A DNA stretch of 44,270 bases from Taishania pollutisoli (GTDB taxonomy: Bacteria; Bacteroidota; Bacteroidia; Flavobacteriales_D; Crocinitomicaceae): positions 1-44,270 of the forward strand of contig NZ_JACVEL010000016.1 of assembly GCF_014518315.1 (NCBI RefSeq), read 5' to 3'. Positions 16,447-25,110 of the stretch are shown one piece after another. The first letter of the stretch is position 1. Each line of letters starts with the position of its first letter. Made by a program: the position numbers and the translations under genes. The notes beneath the pieces are model-generated. The model saw nothing but the letters and a program-made list of their open reading frames with translations. It was not told the DNA's origin and did not search any database.

Positions 16447-18894
16447 ATGAATTCAATTCTGTTTTTTCACTTTCTGCGGAAAATTTGGCTCATTTTACCT
16501 CTCTTAATTATCAGTAATAACGGCTTTAGCCAGGTAACGATCGGTTTTCAGGGAGGAGAACCGGGCGATAGCTGGGGATATACATCTACAGGGGCAAGTG
16601 CATTGGCCCTTTCTGAAGCAACTACTACCTTCAATAAGGTAACCGGAACACGATCCCTTGTCGCAGGAGGTACCACAGGTGGGGGGAATTGTTTTGCGGG
16701 CGGTTCAGGAAATGGAACAAGCATTGCACATACGTTTACATTCGATGTGTTAGACATTACATCGAGTAGCGCTGAAGTACGGACACTGACTTTCAGTTGG
16801 GGGAATCGTTTTCCTGTTTGTTCCGGAACAGGTTGGGACAGCGGAGAGAATCTCGTGTTCATAGCCTATCATGACGGGATTGCACAACCTCCTGTTACTC
16901 TTGCCAACGGTTACAATAATGCAGCATTTAGTATCAACAGTAACCAATATACATGGACTGTTCCTGCGTGTGTTACTTCGTTTTATTTTGTGTTGAGTGT
17001 TACTGCAAACCGTGCAGATGAATTATTGTTTATCGACGATGTTCGATTAACAACACCACAGATAATTCCCCCGTTGATACAACCTTCACCGGTTACAGGA
17101 GCTGTTACGGTTTGTGAAGGAACTGTGGAAACGTATCATGTGACAGCTCAGTCAGGAACGAGTTATACCTGGTCAGGATTGCCGGCAGGATCCGCTTTTA
17201 CGACACCCAACGGAACAAATTCAATCACTGTTGATTGGGGAACTGCGCCAGCGGGAACATATACCTTAACGGTTACTCCTTTCAATAATTGTCCGGTAAA
17301 CGGACCTTCGAGAACAATTGATGTAACGATCCTGGGAGTGCCTGCAGTAACAATTATTCCGACCGGTACGGTAACGATTTGCCCGGGTGATTCGGTGTTA
17401 CTCACGGCATCGGGAGATCCCGGAAATTATACATGGTCGGACGGAACAATCGGAGATGAACTATATGTGACAAATGTCGGAGATTATTTTGTAACGCTGA
17501 TGAATGCATGTGGAACAGCTGTGTCGGATACTGTTTCTGTGGTGATTAGTAATGTACCTGTCGCACAGGTTTCAGGAACGAACTTTTTCTGTCCGGGTGA
17601 TTCGGTATTGCTCACAGCAACAGGAGGAACGTCATATGTCTGGTCTGACGGGCAAATGACCACATCCATCTATGTACATACTCCCGGGAACTATACGGTG
17701 ACTTCTTCGAATAGCTGCGGAACGACTGTTTCTGACCCTTTTTTCGTGTCACAAGGAACACTTCCGGCAGCTCAATTGGCAGGTGGGAATACATTCTGTG
17801 AAGGTGACTCGGTCTTATTGACGGCAACAGGTGGAGATAGTTATCTCTGGTCGACAGGTGCCACAGGTAATACGATTTATGTAACGTCACCGGGAAGCTA
17901 TTTTGTGACAGCATCTAACGCGTGCGGACAATCTGTATCAACGACAATAACAGTTACCGAAGTTTTACTTCCCACACCTGTAATTACCGGGAATTCTTCT
18001 TTTTGCCCGGGAGAATCCCTTGTATTAACAGCAACAGGCGGAACAAGCTATCTTTGGTCAACCGGAGCAACCGGAAACACAATTACTGTAAATACACCGG
18101 GAAATTATACGGTTACTTCTTCGAATCAATGTGGGACTGTGCAGAGTCCTGTATTTCCGGTTATTCAATTGTCAAATCCGGATGCTGCGATCAACGGTAC
18201 ATTTGTCATTTGTCCCGGTGAAACAGTCGCACTTACGGCATCAGGCGGAGATAATTATCTCTGGTCAAACGGTGAAACAACGCCGGTTATTACAATTAGT
18301 CAGGCAGGAACATATACCGTTACGGTGGCTAATGCGTGTGGAAGTGACCAGGCGACTGTAACCGTTATTTCTTCAGGTATCACAGCAGATTTTTCGTTCG
18401 ATCAAACGTATGGTGTTCCGGTATCAGTAACATTTCAGAATGAAAGTTCACAGGATGCGCTTTCCCATTATTGGAATTTTGGAAATGGGCAAACAGCAAC
18501 TACCATGCATACGGAAACAGCATACAATTCAGAAGGAGTCTATCAGGTGATATTGACAGTAACTGACGCTTTGGAGTGTACTTCCAGCCATTCAGAATGG
18601 ATTACAGTGAAAGACATTCCTTCCGTGATAGAGGTTCCCAATGTATTTTCTCCCAATAATGATTTTATTAATGATGTGTTCCTTGTAAAGGCAGATAACA
18701 TTGAAGAATTTGAAATGCAGATTCTCAATCGTTGGGGAGATATTATGATTATACTTTCGAATATACATGTAGGTTGGGACGGAACAATAAATGGAAATCA
18801 GGCCTCTGACGGAACTTATTTTTACCAGATTAAAGCAAAAGGCTTTGACCAACAACTGTATCAGTTATCAGGTTTTTTTCAACTTGTAAGATAA
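16447..18894 (+). CDS. Large secreted protein with T9SS type B (CHU_C) sorting domain, paralogue of its neighbour
   Basis: This 815-residue protein has a signal peptide (1-28, ending GFSQ). Residues ~29-210 repeat the N-terminal domain of the preceding gene with very high similarity, down to GNRFPVCSGTGWDSGENLVF. An Ig/PKD-like unit (~220-295) follows, then about six Ig-like repeats of ~70 residues (~300-655) with the frame CPGDSVLLTATGG ... YLWSTGATG ... PG.Y.VT..N.CG. A PKD domain (HYWNFGNGQTAT) lies near 675-730, and the CHU_C domain (EVPNVFSPNNDFINDVF, LNRWGDIM, GWDGTINGN) ends the protein. The head domain and tail are shared with its neighbour but the repeat stalk differs, which fits two surface proteins with the same head on stalks of different length. 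Cargo status for T9SS is well supported; function is unknown. Confidence 0.9.
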   Translation: MNSILFFHFLRKIWLILPLLIISNNGFSQVTIGFQGGEPGDSWGYTSTGASALALSEATTTFNKVTGTRSLVAGGTTGGGNCFAGGSGNGTSIAHTFTFDVLDITSSSAEVRTLTFSWGNRFPVCSGTGWDSGENLVFIAYHDGIAQPPVTLANGYNNAAFSINSNQYTWTVPACVTSFYFVLSVTANRADELLFIDDVRLTTPQIIPPLIQPSPVTGAVTVCEGTVETYHVTAQSGTSYTWSGLPAGSAFTTPNGTNSITVDWGTAPAGTYTLTVTPFNNCPVNGPSRTIDVTILGVPAVTIIPTGTVTICPGDSVLLTASGDPGNYTWSDGTIGDELYVTNVGDYFVTLMNACGTAVSDTVSVVISNVPVAQVSGTNFFCPGDSVLLTATGGTSYVWSDGQMTTSIYVHTPGNYTVTSSNSCGTTVSDPFFVSQGTLPAAQLAGGNTFCEGDSVLLTATGGDSYLWSTGATGNTIYVTSPGSYFVTASNACGQSVSTTITVTEVLLPTPVITGNSSFCPGESLVLTATGGTSYLWSTGATGNTITVNTPGNYTVTSSNQCGTVQSPVFPVIQLSNPDAAINGTFVICPGETVALTASGGDNYLWSNGETTPVITISQAGTYTVTVANACGSDQATVTVISSGITADFSFDQTYGVPVSVTFQNESSQDALSHYWNFGNGQTATTMHTETAYNSEGVYQVILTVTDALECTSSHSEWITVKDIPSVIEVPNVFSPNNDFINDVFLVKADNIEEFEMQILNRWGDIMIILSNIHVGWDGTINGNQASDGTYFYQIKAKGFDQQLYQLSGFFQLVR

Positions 18895-18932
18895 AATTGC
18901 TCACATAATTACACAATTAAATAGATGACACA

Positions 18933-20615
18933 ATGAAACATGTAAACAACACAAGGTTATCCTTCCTGAATAAGGTATTGATCGCTGTATGTATTCTCTG
19001 GATAAATGGATTGAATGCCCAGTTAGCCTATTGGGATCCCACGGGACAAAGTGGGTTCGGAGTCTCTCCTTTCCCTCCGACTTCAACAGCTACTAATGTA
19101 ACCGTTACGGGACTTGTCAGAGGTGCAGGAGTTGCGACGAGTGGAACAGCAGCAGGAAATGCCTGGGGAGGAAATGGTTGGGATGGCGCCGCGAATGATG
19201 ACATCACCTGGACGATGGTTGCGCACACGGGGTACCAGCAATCATTTTCCGGTTTAGCTTTTCGTTATAGGAGATCAGGGACAGGTCCTCAATCCGGTAC
19301 ATTGCAATATGCAGTTAATGGTGGGAGTTATACCACGATTGGTAACCTGGATTTTTCAAGTCAAAGTACATCCGGGGCGATACATCCTACGGTCAATTTA
19401 TCTTCAGTAACAGAGCTGCAAAACGTACCTGCGGGAACAGTTATTAAATTCAGAATTGCTCCAGCTGCAGGAAGCGGGGCTACAGGAACATTTTATATTT
19501 ATACGGGGTCCGGTGGAGGATTGACCGTTTCCGGAACAGTAACACCACTTCCGTTAGATTGCGATATACCAGCAAACTTAGCTGAAAACAATGTAACGGC
19601 AAATGAAGCTGATTTCAACTGGGATGCAGATGGTACGAATGATTTTGAATACGTATTGAGTCAATCTGCTGCTACTCCCACAGGTTCCGGAACAGCAATC
19701 AATGGTACATCCTACAGTACTTCAACACTCAATCCGTTAACAGACTACTATTTTTATGTGCGCCAAAACTGCGGAAATGGAAATTTTTCAGAATGGACTA
19801 TGGTAAATTTCACCACTTTACCACTCCCATGTACAGTTGTCACAAACCTTACTTCATCGAACATTGACCATGAATCGACCGATTTGTCGTGGGATGTGAG
19901 TACCGGCAGTACGTTTGAATATGTGCTGGATGAAAACAGTGCAACACCAACGGGGGCAGGAACATCAACAACAAACGTTACTCACGAAGCGACAGGGCTG
20001 AGTGCATCAACAACCTACTATTTTCACATTCGCAAAGATTGTGGTAACGGGAATTATTCTGAATGGGAAACGATTTCCTTTATGACCAGTGCTGAGCCGT
20101 GTCTGATCGTAGAAAACATTGCTTCATCAAATGTGGACCACGCATCAGCCGACTTGTCGTGGGACATGAGTACCGGCAGTACGTTTGAATATGTACTGGA
20201 TGAAAACAGTGCAGCACCAACGGGGACAGGAATATCAACAACAGACGTTACTCACGAAGCGACAGGACTGAGCGCATCAACAACCTACTATTTTCACATT
20301 CGCAAAGATTGCGGTAACGGGAATTATTCTGAATGGGAAACGATTTCCTTTACAACTTCTTCTACGGTTGGGATAAAAGGAGAGACGACTGTTACTTTTG
20401 CACTTTACCCAAATCCTGCTGTTGATCAGGTCGTAATCCACACTGAAAAGAGACAGGGAATAGTGAGCCTGATGAGTGTGAATGGGCAACAATTGAAGCA
20501 GATCAATCTTTTTGAAACAGAGGTGTTAGATCTTTTTGAAATAAATAGTGGTGTATACCTGCTGGTATATGAGTTGAATGGAAATAAGTCTATTGAGAGA
20601 CTTATTGTACAATAA
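18933..20615 (+). CDS. Secreted Fn3-repeat protein with T9SS type A sorting domain
   Basis: This 560-residue protein has a signal peptide (about 1-30, ending LNAQ). A beta-sandwich-like N-terminal domain covers ~31-205 (GGNGWDGAANDD, TFYIYTGSGGG). Three Fn3-type repeats follow (~205-480), each with a Cys near the start and a YYF[YH][VI]R..CGNGN[FY]SEW motif. The C-terminal ~70 residues (LYPNPAVDQVVI, VSLMSVNGQQLKQ, SGVYLLVYE) are a classic type A T9SS domain. It begins 38 bases after the previous gene and may be co-transcribed. Fn3 repeats 2 and 3 are close DNA copies 270 bases apart. A substrate-binding or surface role is likely; no enzyme domain is visible. Confidence 0.9.
   Translation: MKHVNNTRLSFLNKVLIAVCILWINGLNAQLAYWDPTGQSGFGVSPFPPTSTATNVTVTGLVRGAGVATSGTAAGNAWGGNGWDGAANDDITWTMVAHTGYQQSFSGLAFRYRRSGTGPQSGTLQYAVNGGSYTTIGNLDFSSQSTSGAIHPTVNLSSVTELQNVPAGTVIKFRIAPAAGSGATGTFYIYTGSGGGLTVSGTVTPLPLDCDIPANLAENNVTANEADFNWDADGTNDFEYVLSQSAATPTGSGTAINGTSYSTSTLNPLTDYYFYVRQNCGNGNFSEWTMVNFTTLPLPCTVVTNLTSSNIDHESTDLSWDVSTGSTFEYVLDENSATPTGAGTSTTNVTHEATGLSASTTYYFHIRKDCGNGNYSEWETISFMTSAEPCLIVENIASSNVDHASADLSWDMSTGSTFEYVLDENSAAPTGTGISTTDVTHEATGLSASTTYYFHIRKDCGNGNYSEWETISFTTSSTVGIKGETTVTFALYPNPAVDQVVIHTEKRQGIVSLMSVNGQQLKQINLFETEVLDLFEINSGVYLLVYELNGNKSIERLIVQ
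19831..20364 (+). repeat. Tandem duplication of a 270-base Fn3 repeat
   Basis: Two in-frame units of 90 codons lie side by side, about 19831-20100 and 20101-20364. The second half of each is nearly identical at DNA level, for example the stretch around ACCTACTATTTTCACATTCG at 20013 and 20283. Codon choices are preserved too, which points to a recent duplication rather than conserved function alone. Confidence 0.9.
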
Positions 20616-20646
20616 CCCAATATTACAATATCGGTATATGCCGATA
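20602..20646 (+). repeat. Palindromes at the 3' end of the Fn3 gene, including a TATCGG/CCGATA element
   Basis: TTATTGTACAATAA (20602-20615) is a perfect palindrome covering the stop codon. TATCGG at 20629-20634 then pairs with CCGATA at 20641-20646 across TATATG. The second element shares GTATATGCCGAT with the gap before the TolC gene (25668-25679). The role is unknown. Confidence 0.6.
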
Positions 20647-20649
20647 CTT

Positions 20650-20688
20650 GAAAGTCTCTCCGGATAGGGGAGACTTTCCTCGTTTTTA
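20650..20688 (+). terminator. Rho-independent terminator after the secreted-protein block
   Basis: GAAAGTCTC (20650-20658) pairs perfectly with GAGACTTTC (20670-20678). The inner TCC/GGG extends the stem to 12 pairs with one wobble and leaves a GGATA loop. CTCGTTTTT follows. This is the strongest stop signal for the block that ends at 20615. Confidence 0.85.
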
Positions 20689-20723
20689 GAGGTATTTTCC
20701 TGCTTAAATCTAAAAAGTCGCAT

Positions 20724-20731
20724 TAACTTTG
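20724..20731 (+). promoter_or_regulatory. -7 box TAACTTTG before the DUF481-like gene
   Basis: A perfect TAnnTTTG match lies 36 bases after the terminator and ends 11 bases before the ATG at 20743, so the leader would be only about 7 bases. No convincing -33 TTTG is seen. Confidence 0.6.
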
Positions 20732-20742
20732 TAGCAAGGTGT

Positions 20743-21693
20743 ATGAAAATGATAAAGACATTAATTCTTGTTTTTAGTATCTGTTCAGGTATCGTGTCTG
20801 CTCAGGTAGTTAACATTGAGAACCGTAGGGTCAGCGACGGTACCTACGGGTTTAGTGGTGCCCTGGATATGACTTTGTCTGCTCAAAAACAAAAAGACAT
20901 GTTGATTACAGTCCATTTTAAACCATTGATCCAATATAAATTTAGTGGTAAAAGCGATCTGAAGTATAAAAAAGCCGCTGAGAATGGTGATTCAACAACA
21001 ATGAATCAAAGTGATTCCTTAATAAAGGCAGATAAAAATAAACACCTGTTGTTGCTGATCAACGATTTAAAATACACAGGAGCCCGAAAAAACACATATG
21101 CTAATTTTGGAATGTCTCATTTACGTTATGCTTATCGTATCGGAAATTCCGGGTGGAAATGGGAATCGTATACACAAATTCAATACAATCAGTTGTTGTT
21201 GCAAAAAGTACGCACGCTGATTGGAAGTGGTTTTAGATTAAAATTAACGGATGTACAACCAAGAGAAGGAGGATATGATAAGCGGGCGGTACGTATGTTT
21301 GCAGGCACCTCTCTGTTTTATGAGTATGAAGAAATAAACTATTCGTTTCGTCCCATGGAATATATAAATTCTGTTCGTTGGAGCACTTATTTATCTTCTT
21401 ATTTTAATTTCAGACATTTTGAATTTATATCCACTACTTATGTGCAGCCGAATCTTGCAACATTCAAAGATTACCGTGTTGCCGGAGATTATGCATTGTT
21501 GCTGCGGATTTCAGAGCCATTCAGTGTGAAATTAAATTACTCTCATTTTTTTGATTCCAGACCACCGGAAACTGTAACGGATAATACATTTTCGTTCAGC
21601 GCAGGATTTGTCTACAAGCTGGATAAATTTCACATTGACCAGATGAAACGGAAGAAACGTGAAAAGAGAGAACGGGTGAAAGAAGAATTCTAA
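20743..21693 (+). CDS. DUF481-like outer-membrane beta-barrel protein
   Basis: This 316-residue protein has a signal peptide (1-21, ending VSAQ). The mature part alternates aromatic and polar residues in strand-length segments (for example YANFGMSHLRYAYRI, KWESYTQIQYNQLLLQKV, SVKLNYSHFFDSRPP). This is the DUF481 pattern of small outer-membrane barrels, with GSGFRLKL and a final strand FSFSAGFVYKL followed by a basic tail. DUF481 has no firm function. It stands alone between a terminator upstream and a convergent gene whose stop codon is nine bases away. Confidence 0.65.
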   Translation: MKMIKTLILVFSICSGIVSAQVVNIENRRVSDGTYGFSGALDMTLSAQKQKDMLITVHFKPLIQYKFSGKSDLKYKKAAENGDSTTMNQSDSLIKADKNKHLLLLINDLKYTGARKNTYANFGMSHLRYAYRIGNSGWKWESYTQIQYNQLLLQKVRTLIGSGFRLKLTDVQPREGGYDKRAVRMFAGTSLFYEYEEINYSFRPMEYINSVRWSTYLSSYFNFRHFEFISTTYVQPNLATFKDYRVAGDYALLLRISEPFSVKLNYSHFFDSRPPETVTDNTFSFSAGFVYKLDKFHIDQMKRKKREKRERVKEEF

Positions 21694-21702
21694 ATAACGT
21701 TA

Positions 21703-23646
21703 TTAATCGTGTTTCCTTTCTGAATTGATGGAGATCGTTTCCATATGATGTTCAATAATCCGTAGTATTTTTTCTGGTTTCTTTTCCTGTCGTACACGCT
21801 TGTCTACCCGTTTGGATAGGGCATCTTCTCTGTCGGAGAACTCAAGTAAATAATTAAATATCGCACTATTCCGATTCCACATAAAAGTCCACTGATCCCA
21901 ATCAGTTTCGTGTTCGATTTCATTTAACAAGTAGGGCCATAAATAGGTTAATGTTGCATTTAAAAATCGTTTTTTAACGGTCATTGAGATATCATTTTCT
22001 CCAGTATACGGATTGTATGCAAGGTATGTATAACGGGCTTTTAAAAGGGCAGGGGCATTATTCATTAATTCTACCTGGTGGTGCCAGTTTGCGAGGGAGT
22101 CCAGACGTGCTAAGATTTTTTCTCCGATAATAAGCGCATCTTCATATTTGTCTGTTTGCGCGTATTGTTGTAACAGAGCCGGAATTTCGGTTTTTATCCA
22201 TTTATCATGAATGAGGGAATAGATCCCTGTTTGATTCCTGTAAAATACCTGTTGATTATTTAATAGTTGTATGATTTTGTCTTCCAGGTGTTTCAATTCG
22301 CCTTCCTGTTTCACGGATATATGTGCATTTTCGACCGTTTGATAATACGTGGGAAAGATTGCTTCATTTTGTTTCAAAACCGTTGCGAATAGGTCAAAAA
22401 TATAGAGCGAGTCTGAAGTAGTTGTAATTGGAGGAATATAAATGGTTAATGAATCGAAGATTTCACCTTTAGCAGACTGAAACCGGTTTACACTGGTAAT
22501 CCAGTGATTGATTCCCTGAACGTATCTGTTTTTATAAGCAAAAAACGGATGTTCGGTTCTTGTCAGTAACGAATCGATGCAGTTCAGACGTTCATAATGT
22601 AATTGTAAAAAAGAAATTGTCGTATCTAATTCGGCACTTCTGGCACGATGAATGTCTATATTTCCCGTTAATAATGTTTCTATTTTGCTTTTCTGGTTGT
22701 GAACCAACTGACGACAGTATAAAATATCTTCACGTTCCTTCTCGGTAAGAGGGTATTCCAATCGTTTGAATGCAGGAGTGTGGCGGACAACCTCAAACGG
22801 AAAAGAGGAAAGTAACCATCCTTTCAAAAAATAATTGTGTAAGTTTTCATGAAAGAGCTCTGTGACAATTCCCCCCAATTCATCTTGTTGAAATAATTGA
22901 TCACCTATTCGTGTTGCGCCTTTCAATTCTTTGTTCCCGTTTTCTTTTTCAAGAAAGTTAATTGTATGCTCAATTCTTGTGACTGTTTTGGTTGTGCCTT
23001 CATTCATTCGCTGCTCGGTAAGAAGTCCTTTTTGATAAATTCGTTCCTCTTTAACCAGGTTTCCATTCGGTGTTTTGTATGTAAACGTCCACATTCCTGT
23101 AGCGATACCATCATTATCACACTGCCCTTTTAGCCGAAGCTTATTACTTCCTACATTATCTTCCATTGAAATAACCCCTGATGGTTTTCCTTTAAGATAG
23201 TTCAGGTCAATACGCATCAAACGCTCAAAAGAGACGCCAGTCGAGTGAACACTATCAATCGTAAGTGACCATTTTCCTTCGGGAATTCCATTGTAGAAAT
23301 TAGCTTCCCATTTCATTCGTTCCCCTTTTGTTTTGAATTCAGGATGTATGGAATTGCCGACATTGATTTTATACGACCATTTAGCTTCTTCCCAGGTCCA
23401 TTTTCCTACAGGTTGGTAATTGCTCGTTTGCCCCTGAACGCGATATGTTTTTAATGTATTATTTTCCAGTTCCCTCCAACGGATTTCTATCGGGCCTTGT
23501 TGTGGTAATGTTGTGTCGGAATAAACACCTGAATACCGAATTTTTCCTTTAATTCCCAAGTCATCCTCTATTGTCTTAACAGATTGAGCATCTGCTATAA
23601 ATGGCAATAAGAAAAGAAACACCCTATAATTCAATTGCCGCATCAT
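21703..23646 (-). CDS. Exported protein with MORN-like repeats and a long helical C-terminal region
   Basis: This 647-residue protein has a signal peptide (about 1-20, ending ADAQ). The first ~220 residues hold MORN/YwqK-type hairpin repeats (PVGKWTWEEAKW, NGIPEGKWSLTI, YLKGKPSGVISM). The rest (~300-647) is largely alpha-helical with many Leu, Gln and Glu and no motif I recognise. It overlaps the upstream DUF2490 gene by four bases (ATGA), so the two are translationally coupled. The start may be either of two adjacent ATG codons. It resembles the first gene of the secretion operon only in repeat type. A role in the cell envelope is likely; nothing more specific can be supported. Confidence 0.7.
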   Translation of the reverse strand: MMRQLNYRVFLFLLPFIADAQSVKTIEDDLGIKGKIRYSGVYSDTTLPQQGPIEIRWRELENNTLKTYRVQGQTSNYQPVGKWTWEEAKWSYKINVGNSIHPEFKTKGERMKWEANFYNGIPEGKWSLTIDSVHSTGVSFERLMRIDLNYLKGKPSGVISMEDNVGSNKLRLKGQCDNDGIATGMWTFTYKTPNGNLVKEERIYQKGLLTEQRMNEGTTKTVTRIEHTINFLEKENGNKELKGATRIGDQLFQQDELGGIVTELFHENLHNYFLKGWLLSSFPFEVVRHTPAFKRLEYPLTEKEREDILYCRQLVHNQKSKIETLLTGNIDIHRARSAELDTTISFLQLHYERLNCIDSLLTRTEHPFFAYKNRYVQGINHWITSVNRFQSAKGEIFDSLTIYIPPITTTSDSLYIFDLFATVLKQNEAIFPTYYQTVENAHISVKQEGELKHLEDKIIQLLNNQQVFYRNQTGIYSLIHDKWIKTEIPALLQQYAQTDKYEDALIIGEKILARLDSLANWHHQVELMNNAPALLKARYTYLAYNPYTGENDISMTVKKRFLNATLTYLWPYLLNEIEHETDWDQWTFMWNRNSAIFNYLLEFSDREDALSKRVDKRVRQEKKPEKILRIIEHHMETISINSERKHD

Positions 23647-24425
23647 ATTTCTTGTTTTTTTCTGAAAAATGTTTGCATTAAATCATCCATATTATATGAC
23701 ACCCCAAATTGCAGTATATGGTCTATCTGAGCCTTCTCAGTCCCCGGATTATGAACAAACTGATTGAGATAACCCAATTGAAAATTCATTTTAGGGCTTA
23801 CCTGGTAACCAATTCCTGAAAAAAAACGATTGCGGTCAAATAATCGGGCGGGATTACTTCTGAAATTGATCATTATTTCATTGTTTACCCCGATAAACAA
23901 ATGACGAAGGCGCGGTGAAATCGAATAAAGAGGGAAAAGTGCCTGAAAACGATACCTGAAACGGTGATCTTGTCTGTGAACTCCTGTACTGATATTTTCA
24001 ATGAAACGTTGCTCCAGGCGGTAGCGATGTTCCATGAAAATAGCTTTTGTTTTCTGCCGCAGAATTAACTGTTGCCATATACGATGTTCGGCAGTTTTAG
24101 AACCGATAATGTAATCCCGGGAAGGTGTCCCGTAGAAAAAACCGTACCCTGCAGTTCCCATCGCATAAGGTTGGATGTATATATTAACACCGGTTCTGAC
24201 TAAAAAGCTTTCTACAGTTCTTTCCACAAAAAGATTGCGCAGCTGAATCTCGGAATGGATACCAAATCGTTTGTTCAGTTTATTATCACCGGTGTAAGCA
24301 ATCCAATAACCTCCCGGATTCGGAGGTATTTTATCTCCCTGGGAAAAAACGGGTAGGGCTGAGGTAAAAAAAAATGTAGCAATTCCTGCCGTAATGTTGT
24401 ATAATACATTATTCGGGTAATTCAA
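23643..24425 (-). CDS. DUF2490 family exported protein
   Basis: The mature protein shows DUF2490 features: GYWIAYTGDNKLNKRFGIHSEIQLRN at the start (read in two parts: GYWIAYTGDN, then FGIHSEIQLR), an EHRYRLEQRF strand, RFRYRFQALFP, and a closing barrel strand ILQFGVSYNM. These proteins are predicted small outer-membrane barrels of unknown function. I chose a TTG start at 24425 (260 residues) because it gives a normal signal peptide ending PVFSQ and because a perfect -7 box (24449-24456) lies just before it. The frame is open to an ATG at 24479, but that start would place the promoter inside the gene and add an odd N-terminus. The gene leads a two-gene operon with the MORN-like gene. Confidence 0.75.
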   Translation of the reverse strand: MNYPNNVLYNITAGIATFFFTSALPVFSQGDKIPPNPGGYWIAYTGDNKLNKRFGIHSEIQLRNLFVERTVESFLVRTGVNIYIQPYAMGTAGYGFFYGTPSRDYIIGSKTAEHRIWQQLILRQKTKAIFMEHRYRLEQRFIENISTGVHRQDHRFRYRFQALFPLYSISPRLRHLFIGVNNEIMINFRSNPARLFDRNRFFSGIGYQVSPKMNFQLGYLNQFVHNPGTEKAQIDHILQFGVSYNMDDLMQTFFRKKQEI

Positions 24426-24448
24426 AACACATAAATTTTCGTGAATTA

Positions 24449-24456
24449 CAAAGTTA
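24449..24456 (-). promoter_or_regulatory. -7 box TAACTTTG for the DUF2490 operon
   Basis: Read on the minus strand this is a perfect TAnnTTTG. Transcription would start near 24444, downstream of the ATG at 24479 and upstream of the TTG at 24425, which decides the start choice. An out-of-frame ATG at 24433 opens a seven-codon frame in the leader. Confidence 0.55.
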
Positions 24457-24529
24457 ATCTTTTCCTTTTGGAAGAACATAAGAATACCCGGGTATGTGAT
24501 TAATTAACATTTTTTGACGTTTGTTTTAG

Positions 24530-24537
24530 TAGATTTG
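24530..24537 (+). promoter_or_regulatory. -7 box TAGATTTG for the Crp/Fnr gene
   Basis: A perfect TAnnTTTG ends six bases before the ATG at 24544, so the transcript would be leaderless or nearly so. No good -33 box is visible. Confidence 0.45.
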
Positions 24538-24543
24538 TATGCA

Positions 24544-25110
24544 ATGGAGTTAAAGACATTTTTGGAGCAATTTAATCTTAGTGAAGATGAGCTTTCGTTA
24601 ATGGAACGAATCGGGAGTGAACACCTGTTTCGTCAGGGAGAAGATATTTCCACCTTTGATAAAACGGCCAGTAGTTTTTATTTCATAAAGGAAGGGTTAA
24701 TAAGGTCTTACCGCATTATAGACGGAAATGATTTTACATATACATTCTATCTCCCCGGAGATATCTGCGTGGATTATGAATCCATCCTGAAAAAAAATCC
24801 CAGCCAGCATTACTTTGAAGTGTTAGCCCCTACAATTGCAATCAAGTATAACTATTCCCAATTGGAACAGTTGTTTGAGCAACACCCCCGGGTTGAGCGA
24901 ATTGCGCGCAAAATGGCTGAATCTGCGTATATTCGACTTCTTGAAAGAGTCCGGGAGTTTCAGAGCGATACACTTGAGCAGCGGTATCTGAACTTAATAA
25001 AACACCACGAAGATATTTTTCATGCCGCTCCGTTGCAGCACATTGCGTCCTATCTGGGAGTTAAACCTCAAAGTTTGAGCAGGATTCGCGCGAAAATTGT
25101 TAAACGATAA
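24544..25110 (+). CDS. Crp/Fnr family transcription regulator
   Basis: This 188-residue protein has a cyclic-nucleotide-binding-type beta-roll at about 15-110 (HLFRQGEDIS, FYFIKEGLIRSYRI, YTFYLPGDICVDYES). A connecting helix (~115-145) and a short winged helix at the C-terminus follow, with the recognition part IASYLGVKPQSLSRIRAKI. This is the usual Bacteroidota form, which keeps the roll but lacks the arginine-containing phosphate-binding cassette, so cAMP is probably not the ligand. The ATG at 24544 is preferred over an upstream in-frame TTG at 24514 because the -7 box lies between them. It is divergent from the DUF2490 operon (the starts are 118 bases apart), so either could be a target. 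Its stop codon abuts that of the convergent ArsR-type gene. Confidence 0.88.
   Translation: MELKTFLEQFNLSEDELSLMERIGSEHLFRQGEDISTFDKTASSFYFIKEGLIRSYRIIDGNDFTYTFYLPGDICVDYESILKKNPSQHYFEVLAPTIAIKYNYSQLEQLFEQHPRVERIARKMAESAYIRLLERVREFQSDTLEQRYLNLIKHHEDIFHAAPLQHIASYLGVKPQSLSRIRAKIVKR

Noticed and set aside
21693..21704. AATAACGTTATT palindrome between convergent stop codons as a terminator
   Set aside because: The 12-base palindrome has no loop and no T-run, so it is too weak to call.
24514..24543. TTG-initiated ten-residue extension of the Crp/Fnr regulator
   Set aside because: The -7 box at 24530-24537 lies inside this extension, and the ATG at 24544 starts the normal family N-terminus.
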